Source: Gemmatimonadota bacterium (lineage in GTDB: Bacteria > Gemmatimonadota > Gemmatimonadetes > Gemmatimonadales > GWC2-71-9). Taken from it: a stretch of DNA of 64,000 bases. Below the pieces are notes generated by a model, which did no database searches, was not told where the DNA came from, and worked only from the letters and a program-made list of their open reading frames with translations. The stretch's first letter is position 1. Each line of letters begins with the position of its first letter. The stretch lies in contig JADKJZ010000005.1 in the NCBI GenBank assembly GCA_016720805.1, forward strand, positions 80,955-144,954. Reading direction: 5' to 3'. The position numbers were made by a program, and so were the translations under genes. Positions 58,937 to 64,000 of this stretch are shown in pieces.

Positions 58937-58971
58937 ATGTCGTAGTATATGACATGACTTACGACACGCAA
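58937..58971 (-). promoter_or_regulatory. Promoter/operator of the Xre antitoxin gene
   Basis: On the minus strand TTGCGT and TATACT are 16 bases apart (58971-58944). An inverted repeat GTCGTA/TACGAC (58939-58944, 58960-58965) covers the -10 and spacer, as expected for an autorepressor site. Confidence 0.5.
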
Positions 58972-59015
58972 GGCGACATGGGGCGGGCTCGGGGGTGATA
59001 TGTGTAGTAAATGGT

Positions 59016-59053
59016 GATTTCTATACGCTTTGCGGACGATTTGTATAGAAATC
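59016..59053. repeat. 11-bp inverted repeat GATTTCTATAC / GTATAGAAATC
   Basis: A perfect AT-rich inverted repeat with a 16-base centre lies in a gap (58956-59305) that otherwise holds only inverted repeat C. Its base composition differs from the surroundings. Confidence 0.8.
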
Positions 59054-59130
59054 GGGGGAATGCAGGTCCCACGGCACTAACGGACGCTGAGGTGGGCAGA
59101 CTTTCCCCAGCCCCCGCAGGGCAAAGGTGT

Positions 59131-59275
59131 TGTCATCCTGAGCGAAGTCGCCCGATTCTTGTCATCCTGAGCGCAGCGACGGCGGAGCCGGCGCGAAGTC
59201 GAAGGACCTGCGTAGTCGCCATCACGCAGGTCCTTCGACTGCGCACCCCTGCGGGGTGCTCCGCTCAGGATGACA
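59131..59275. repeat. Diverged nested inverted repeat C
   Basis: Arms TGTCATCCTGAGCG (present twice on the left) and CGCTCAGGATGACA enclose CGAAGGACCTGCG / CGCAGGTCCTTCG. It is related to repeats A and B but longer and changed in sequence. Confidence 0.85.
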
Positions 59276-59305
59276 GCGCCGCAGCATCGCGCTGTCACGC
59301 CCCAC

Positions 59306-59641
59306 TCACCCCAGGTGGTACCAGAGCACCACCAGCGCTCCGGCGCCGAGTCCGATGGACGGCATCATCTTGACGAGCGGGTTCTTGATCTTGAGGTGCG
59401 TGACGAGGGCGGCGGCCATGAAGGCGGCGATGATGCCGGCGCCAATCGCTTCCAGGTTGTCGCCGACGCCGAGGAGGAGGACGGCGGCGGAGAGCTTGGC
59501 GGCGCCGACCAGGTCGCGGAGCCAGTGGGGGAGGCCGAAGGCGGTGAAATCGGCGAGGACGGCGGGGTAGCGGACCACCCAGACATAGATCACGGACATG
59601 GCCACGAAGGTCTGCAGCAGGGCGGCGGCGGTGGGGCTCAT
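59306..59641 (-). CDS. DoxX-like small membrane protein
   Basis: Four hydrophobic helices in 111 residues, with FGLPHWLRDLVGAAKLSAAVLLLG typical of the DoxX-like family. The function is unknown. Confidence 0.75.
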   Translation of the reverse strand: MSPTAAALLQTFVAMSVIYVWVVRYPAVLADFTAFGLPHWLRDLVGAAKLSAAVLLLGVGDNLEAIGAGIIAAFMAAALVTHLKIKNPLVKMMPSIGLGAGALVVLWYHLG

Positions 59642-59716
59642 CGGGTACTCCGGGGGGTGGTGAGGTGGTGCAAGCTACCGCCGGAGGCGGCGCGGTGATC
59701 CGCCCCGGGGAGAGAA

Positions 59717-59736
59717 GGGCGACGCATGGGTCCCCC
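59717..59736. repeat. Degenerate GC palindrome, core I
   Basis: GGGCGACGCATGGGTCCCCC retains the left arm but has a changed right arm. It carries the ATG of the small frame at 59726. Confidence 0.65.
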
Positions 59737-59884
59737 CTACCACGACGCCGACGTCGAGGGGGTGCAGGCCTCCTGGAGCGTGGTCGACCAGAAGCTGGGG
59801 CATTTGCGGCGGGGGGATCGCGCGCGGCTGGATTTCTTGCCGGAGGAGCGGAAGCGTATGAAGAAGGAGAAGCCGGGGACGTAG
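59726..59884 (+). CDS. Small hydrophilic protein, 52 aa (tentative)
   Basis: The frame reads YHDADVEGVQASWSVVDQKL and ends RKRMKKEKPGT, a charged helical sequence without repeat-like composition. Its ATG is inside a degenerate palindrome, and a terminator-like hairpin follows. No family is known. Confidence 0.35.
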   Translation: MGPPYHDADVEGVQASWSVVDQKLGHLRRGDRARLDFLPEERKRMKKEKPGT

Positions 59885-59888
59885 GGGA

Positions 59889-59925
59889 ACCCGCCTAGGC
59901 GGGTGGCGGTTTTTGCCGCCGTTTG
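59889..59925 (+). terminator. Hairpin with T-run
   Basis: Perfect palindrome ACCCGCCTAGGCGGGT followed by GGCGGTTTTT gives a rho-independent style terminator; a second small hairpin (GGCGG/CCGCC) surrounds the T-run. Confidence 0.7.
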
Positions 59926-60029
59926 TCACAGGGGCGATATAGCGTTCCTCATTGCACGCTCAAGTCCCCTGAACATCGGACTCCCATGCTCAGCACCACC
60001 GCGCGCCCCAACACTGAATTGACCCGCGC

Positions 60030-60524
60030 GTGATCCTCCTCGTGGTGGCAGATCTGCCCGTGGCGGCGGTGCACTGCACGAGTCGAGGCAAGGTATTGGC
60101 GACGACCGCGCCGGCGGCGGAGATCCTCGAGTCTGCGCCCGGCCTCATGGCGGAGATTGTTGCGCTGGTCGTGCAAACCGGTGGGCGTGGCGGGTCGGCG
60201 CAGGTAACGCTGCCGCGACGCGAGCCTGCGCGCTTCCGCTTGGTGGCCGTGCAGGACCGCAATGCGGACGTGCCTGGTGGCTGCCTCGTCTTCCTGCTGC
60301 GCGATGCAGACCCCGACTCCGCTCCGACGGACCGGCTCGCCGGTCTCACCCCGCGTGAACGCGAAGTTGCGCAGCATGCGGCGAGCGGCCTCCGCAGCTG
60401 GGAGGTCGCGGAACGACTCGGCTGTCGCGAGCGCACCGTCCGAGCACACCTCCAATCCACCTACCTCAAACTGGGCATCAAGACGCGTGTCGAGCTGGCG
60501 AAGCTCATCTCGCGAACGCGCTGA
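60030..60524 (+). CDS. LuxR-type HTH transcription regulator
   Basis: This 164-residue protein has an N-terminal PAS-like region (VHCTSRGKVLATTAPAAEIL) and a C-terminal LuxR HTH: LTPREREVAQHAASGLRSWEVAERLGCRERTVRAHLQSTYLKLGIKTRVEL. It has no receiver domain. It precedes the beta-barrel and lipoprotein genes and could control them. GTG 60030 is the start. Confidence 0.85.
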   Translation: MILLVVADLPVAAVHCTSRGKVLATTAPAAEILESAPGLMAEIVALVVQTGGRGGSAQVTLPRREPARFRLVAVQDRNADVPGGCLVFLLRDADPDSAPTDRLAGLTPREREVAQHAASGLRSWEVAERLGCRERTVRAHLQSTYLKLGIKTRVELAKLISRTR

Positions 60525-60532
60525 CCGGTGCC

Positions 60533-60554
60533 GCATTGGCGCATCCGCCAATGC
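60533..60554. promoter_or_regulatory. 9-bp inverted repeat GCATTGGCG / CGCCAATGC
   Basis: A perfect inverted repeat with a four-base centre lies just after the LuxR gene stop and before the next gene. It could be an operator for the regulator or a hairpin ending its transcript. Confidence 0.5.
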
Positions 60555-60637
60555 TTTCGGTCTAGCATCTGCTTGTGAGACACGAACCCGGGGTCCAATC
60601 GGCGACCCCTCACATCCTTTCATGTCGGAGAACCTTC

Positions 60638-61171
60638 ATGCGCAAAGTATTGGTCACGCTCCTGCTCGGCATCGCGGTCCTCGCTCATACTCCTGCGGCT
60701 TCCGCGCAGAATCCGCAGACCCGCTCTGGGCTCTGGGGTAACGTGGGCTTCGGGGTTGGCAGTTACGGCTGCGAGGGCTGCGATGGTCGTGAGTCCGGTG
60801 GTGCAGGGACGTTCGCCATCGGCGGGACGCTGAGCCGGAAAGTGTTGCTCGGGGCTGGCGTCAACGTGTGGACCAAGGAGATCAACGGTGTAGATGTCAC
60901 CGCGGGCACGGTGACGGCGATGATCCGATTCTATCCCTCTGCCACCGGCGGCTTCTTCCTCGTTGGGGGGCTCGGGTATGGCACGGAGCAGATCTCCTCG
61001 GGCGGAACGTCCCTCTCGGAATCCGGCGGTGGTGCGGTGCTCGGGCTCGGCGTGGATATCCGCGTTGGCAAGAAACTCTCGTTGACCCCGTTCTGGAACG
61101 GCAACGCGATCAGCCTCGATAGTGGGAACAGCAACTTCGGTCAGCTCGGCATCAGCCTGACGGTGCACTGA
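60638..61171 (+). CDS. Exported outer-membrane beta-barrel-like protein
   Basis: A signal peptide (VLVTLLLGIAVLAHTPAASAQ) precedes glycine-rich alternating strands (LWGNVGFGVGSYG, FFLVGGLGYGTEQIS) ending in LGISLTVH, a typical barrel C-terminus. It resembles opacity/OmpW-like small barrels. The start overlap with the next gene (TGATG) suggests an operon. Confidence 0.7.
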   Translation: MRKVLVTLLLGIAVLAHTPAASAQNPQTRSGLWGNVGFGVGSYGCEGCDGRESGGAGTFAIGGTLSRKVLLGAGVNVWTKEINGVDVTAGTVTAMIRFYPSATGGFFLVGGLGYGTEQISSGGTSLSESGGGAVLGLGVDIRVGKKLSLTPFWNGNAISLDSGNSNFGQLGISLTVH

Positions 61172-61602
61172 TGAGGTCGCCGATGCGCTGGACCTACCTG
61201 ATGGTTGCGGCGCCCCTCCTCACGGGCGCCTGTGTCAGCACCAACGCGGCACTCATGAATCCGACGGTGAAGCTGGCGCCCGTCTGCCCGAACGGCGTGG
61301 CGCTCTTCACCAGCCCGGACAAGGTTGGGAAGGCGTTCACTGAGGTGGCGATCTTGAACGCCAAGGGCGAGTCTGGCTGGACGAGCGAGGAAGGGATGTA
61401 CAACTCGATGCGGAAAAAGGCCGCCGAACTCGGAGCGAACGGAGTCCTCCTGAACGACATCAAGGAGGCTGGTGCGGGGGCCAAGGTCGCCGCCGCCATC
61501 TTCGGCACGGGGACCGAGAGAAAGGGATCGTCGGTCGCGATCTCGATCCCAGGGGACTCCGCGCGGGTTCGCGAGGCGTGTGCAACGGTGGTGAAGGGGT
61601 AG
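61171..61602 (+). CDS. Small lipoprotein of unknown function
   Basis: A lipobox (LLTGACV) is followed by FTEVAILNAKGESGWTSEEGMYNSMRKKAAELGANGVLLNDI, which resembles the DUF4156/RcsF-like or YbjQ-type fold where a conserved ALGANGVL helix occurs. It is coupled to the upstream barrel gene. Confidence 0.65.
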   Translation: MRSPMRWTYLMVAAPLLTGACVSTNAALMNPTVKLAPVCPNGVALFTSPDKVGKAFTEVAILNAKGESGWTSEEGMYNSMRKKAAELGANGVLLNDIKEAGAGAKVAAAIFGTGTERKGSSVAISIPGDSARVREACATVVKG

Positions 61603-61613
61603 GGCTGGGCTCC

Positions 61614-61871
61614 CTACGGCGTCGCCCCCGCCACCTCGTACAGCACGTCGGGATCGAGGTCGGCGCCGTTGGGCCAGCAGATGGTCCCGGCTTCGCGGTC
61701 GACGGCCACCTGGGCGAAGAAGGCGGCGTCCTGGAGCAGGGTAAACACGCCGCCTTTTCCCGCCACCCACGGGGCGAGGTCGACGGTGGCCTGCAGGCCA
61801 TCGGTGAAGCCGAGACGGACGAGGAACGCGCCGGTCGGAACGACGGTGACCACGCGAGGATGTAGCGGCAT
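61614..61871 (-). CDS. DUF2442 protein
   Basis: This 85-residue protein has the DUF2442 signature LVRLGFTDGLQATVDLAPWV...GTICWPNGADLDPDVLYE. DUF2442 genes are nearly always next to DUF4160 genes, as here, and the pair has been suggested to be a toxin-antitoxin-like module. That role is unproven. Confidence 0.88.
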   Translation of the reverse strand: MPLHPRVVTVVPTGAFLVRLGFTDGLQATVDLAPWVAGKGGVFTLLQDAAFFAQVAVDREAGTICWPNGADLDPDVLYEVAGATP

Positions 61872-61874
61872 GGG

Positions 61875-62135
61875 TCACTCCAGTGGCGGGATACGACGCG
61901 GGAGTTCGTGCGCTTGCAGCAGGCGCCAGTTGTCGTGCAACTCCTGCTGATGGAGAGTAGCCCACTCGACAACGAGCGCCAAGACCCTCGGCGGCAGCGA
62001 GCCGGCAAGCACGCCGACAGGTGACAGACGCAGCTGACACTCCGACGCACCGTACGTGGCGTGCAGGTGTGGTGGCTCGTGGTCGGCGAAGTACATCCGA
62101 ATGACGATCCCGAGGAAGCGCGATATCTCCGGCAT
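61875..62135 (-). CDS. DUF4160 protein
   Basis: This 86-residue protein has the DUF4160 signature ISRFLGIVIRMYFADHEPPHLHATYG. It is three bases upstream of the DUF2442 gene on the same strand. The HEPPHLHA motif is invariant in the family and could bind a metal. Confidence 0.88.
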   Translation of the reverse strand: MPEISRFLGIVIRMYFADHEPPHLHATYGASECQLRLSPVGVLAGSLPPRVLALVVEWATLHQQELHDNWRLLQAHELPRRIPPLE

Positions 62136-62307
62136 GCTGGAGACTCGCTGCGGCGGGCGATAGGCGGGGATCGGAATGCGCTGGGGACGGTACCGATCAA
62201 CGCGATGGCCTGGGCCGCTGGTACGACAGCCACTGGCTACACCCCGGTTGCTCCCCTACAGCCGTCAGTCGATGGCAGATGCCCCGCCGCACCAATAGGA
62301 TTCACCC

Positions 62308-63057
62308 ATGCGCTCTCGTCTCGCCATTCCGATGCTCGCGCTCACGCTCCTCTCGGCGCTTGGCCGAAGCACCCCGGCACAGACGCCCAAGTGTGGCGTC
62401 GAGCGCTGGCCCGTGAAGGTGCTGCTCGACCCGGGCGCCGCGACCCTCAAGCGCGAAGCCGAGGCGACGACGATTACCGCGCTCACGGGGATGCCCAAGG
62501 AGACGGACCGCCCGCAAAACGGCCGTGCCTCCCTTGAGCGTCGCGTCTTCCGCGTACGCGGGATCATCCTCGAGCAGCGTCCCATCCAGGCCGACGGTGA
62601 CGTGCATCTTGTGCTTGGCGACCCCGCCGACACCACGCGGTTTCTCGTGGCCGAGATCCCCGACTCGGCCTGCGCGGTGGGGAGCCGCTACGCGTCGGAC
62701 TTCGCCGAGGCGCGCCGCACCTTCGTTGGGATGCCGGTGGGGGTCGAGGTCGAGGTTGAGGGGGTCGCCTTCTGGGACGACGAGCACGGCCAGCTCGGGG
62801 CGGCTCCCAATGACATTGAACTGCACCCGGTGCTGAAGATCGTGCCGGTGCTCAATCGCAACGACCTCCTCCGAACGGAGCTCGGCGCGGACCCCGTGGT
62901 TGCTCAGGACATTCGGGTGTGGCTGAACACGGCGTCCAAGGTCTATCACTGCCCAGGCTCGGCCAATTTCGGTACCACGTCGCGCGGGGAGTACATGACC
63001 GAGTCGGCGGCTGTGCGCGCGGGGGCCCGTCCCGCCGGCGGAAAGCGATGCGCGTAG
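62308..63057 (+). CDS. Exported protein with C-terminal YHCPGS...GEYM domain
   Basis: A signal peptide (LAIPMLALTLLSALGRSTPAQ) precedes two parts. The N-terminal half (VKVLLDPGAATLKREAEATTITALTGMP) is a conserved region of unknown role. The C-terminus reads VWLNTASKVYHCPGSANFGTTSRGEYMTESAAVRAGARPA, a small domain seen at the ends of nuclease-like and other secreted bacterial proteins. The TAG stop (63055-63057) is part of a GC palindrome. Confidence 0.75.
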   Translation: MRSRLAIPMLALTLLSALGRSTPAQTPKCGVERWPVKVLLDPGAATLKREAEATTITALTGMPKETDRPQNGRASLERRVFRVRGIILEQRPIQADGDVHLVLGDPADTTRFLVAEIPDSACAVGSRYASDFAEARRTFVGMPVGVEVEVEGVAFWDDEHGQLGAAPNDIELHPVLKIVPVLNRNDLLRTELGADPVVAQDIRVWLNTASKVYHCPGSANFGTTSRGEYMTESAAVRAGARPAGGKRCA

Positions 63058-63077
63058 GGGCGACCCATGGGTCGCCC
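63055..63077. repeat. GC palindrome, core I variant (GACCCATGGGTC)
   Basis: TAGGGGCGACCCATGGGTCG followed by CCC is a perfect palindrome whose core differs from GACGCATGCGTC by paired changes on both arms. The TAG is the stop of the preceding gene. Confidence 0.9.
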
Positions 63078-63151
63078 TCCTGATGGTGCTGAGGGTCGCG
63101 CACTCGACAATGAGCGCCACGATGCACGGCGTTCCCCAACCCGAGGTCCCC

Positions 63152-63475
63152 ATGGGATACCAGTTCGAGGCGACCTGCAGCGCATGCGACCACCACTTCA
63201 CCGTGCGTGACGGGGGTGGCGAAATGTTCGACCTGCTCCACTGCGACCGGTGCGGCCGTGATCGGTCCGTGGCGTATGCCAAAGCGGGCGATGCCCGTCA
63301 GGCCGAAATGCAGGGCCCGGCCGCTTGGCAAGTGCACCGTCAGGCCCTGGAGGAGCACGCCGGCCGGTGTCGCTGTGGCGGGCACTTTCGGGTGGGTGCG
63401 CCGGCCCGGTGCCCGAAGTGCAGGTCGACGGATTTCCGAGAGGATCCGGAAGGGATGAGCATTCTGTATGACTAG
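63152..63475 (+). CDS. Zinc-ribbon protein
   Basis: This 107-residue protein has three Cys pairs: CSACDHHF, CDRCGRD and CRCGGHF/CPKCRS, which fit two zinc ribbons. It has no signal or membrane segment. It could bind nucleic acid or act as a chaperone-like factor. ATG 63152 is preferred to upstream in-frame ATGs because the ribbon starts at GYQFEATCSAC. Confidence 0.75.
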   Translation: MGYQFEATCSACDHHFTVRDGGGEMFDLLHCDRCGRDRSVAYAKAGDARQAEMQGPAAWQVHRQALEEHAGRCRCGGHFRVGAPARCPKCRSTDFREDPEGMSILYD

Positions 63476-63631
63476 ATGGCGATGGCCGAGTCGAGGGCGA
63501 AGAGCCGGGAGAGGGGCCCGAAGAGAGCAGGGCCGCCACTCCGCACGGAAGTGGCGGATTGGAGTTATCGTTCGGAGCCGACCGAAGCTGCCTGTAACCG
63601 ATTGGCCGCGCTCGTACGGGGCCACTCGATC

Positions 63632-64000
63632 ATGGTCACCTTCGACGCCGCGTCGCCGAAGCCCACAAGGGTGCCGTCGCCGGTGGCATTCCGATTGGTT
63701 CGGTCCTGGTGATCGATGGCCGGATTGTGGGCCGAGGGCACAACCAGCGGGTGCAGTGAGCGCCGCAACAGACGAGCGACGCCGAACTTCCAAGTACCGG
63801 GTTGGTATGCCGTCCGCTGTCGGCGGCATTACGCTGTCGCGCCGTTGTACTCGACGCTGTCGCCGTGCGACATGTGCAGTGGGGCGGCGCTGCTGTACGG
63901 GATCCCGAAGATCGTGGTGGGGGAGAACCGGACGTTTCAGGGGCCCGAGGCGTACGTGCGGTCGCGCGGCGTGGAGGTCGTAGTGGTGGACGACGCGCGA
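63632..64000 (+). pseudogene. Nucleoside/cytosine deaminase gene, decayed, truncated by window end
   Basis: Pieces of a cytosine deaminase-like protein lie in different frames: MVTFDAA, then RVAEAHKGAVAGGIPIGSVLVIDGRIVGRGHNQRVQ with a stop, then LYSTLSPCDMCSGAALLYGIPKIVVGENRTFQGPEAYVRSRGVEV. The PCDMC zinc ligands remain, but the expected HGE segment between the last two pieces is unrecognisable. At least two frameshifts and a lost stretch point to a dead gene. Confidence 0.75.

Overview
This 64 kb window is high-GC chromosomal DNA that looks like Gemmatimonadota or a close relative. That placement is an inference from gene style: an RDD-SpoIIM fusion beside a DUF4129 gene, beta-propeller and RCC1/Ig-like lipoproteins, paired M16 peptidases and several DinB proteins. 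No rRNA, CRISPR array, prophage or complete insertion sequence is visible. There is one tRNA gene, tRNA-Phe.

Layout. 0-5.5 kb: membrane proteins (DUF4129, GlpQ-type membrane domain, RDD-SpoIIM), a beta-propeller lipoprotein and a CDGSH Fe-S protein. 5.5-13.4 kb: a large hybrid histidine kinase, rhomboid protease, D-Ala-D-Ala ligase, DinB, RsmD and cysteine/cystathionine synthase. 13.5-21.2 kb: RCC1/Ig-like lipoprotein, TonB-C lipoprotein, CGNR regulator, MutS, SPOR protein and DNA polymerase III delta. 21.3-30 kb: ECF sigma with a short anti-sigma, NUDIX, an M16 peptidase pair, and an operon of upp, a degenerate beta-CASP protein, YdcF and an active beta-CASP nuclease. 30-38.7 kb: thioesterase, ClpP, two DinB proteins, an Lrp-type ligand domain, CoA-transferase, tRNA-Phe, an SH3 protein and aldose epimerase. 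38.7-45 kb: carbohydrate enzymes (GH2, a split GH/discoidin gene, PQQ-type dehydrogenase). 45-54 kb: alcohol dehydrogenase, DDAH, a frameshifted permease, an OGFr-like protein, small DUF genes and a membrane-anchored PD-(D/E)XK protein, set among many repeats. 54-64 kb: a frameshifted PKD/Ig-like protein, a toxin-antitoxin cluster, a LuxR regulator with two envelope genes, a DUF4160/DUF2442 pair and a decayed deaminase gene.

The most unusual content is in the gaps between genes. (1) Sixteen short arrays of 7-bp units occur, often as two opposed arms that can form a hairpin. Different loci use different heptamers, and most arrays sit at or over a stop codon. (2) About 26 copies of a GC-rich palindrome family share GTAGGGGCG/CGCCCCTAC ends, with three interchangeable cores. 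Two loci lie inside coding sequence (mutS and the SPOR gene), and some copies supply the TAG stop of the upstream gene. (3) Three loci carry tandem duplications of 50, 70 and 150 bp whose unit contains the palindrome. (4) Two 98-bp nested inverted repeats begin TGTCATCCCGAGCG, and a diverged relative is also present.

Five genes between 41 and 64 kb are interrupted by frameshifts, and one 240-bp stretch is almost pure G and C runs. Real decay and consensus error are both possible there, and reads would have to be remapped to decide.
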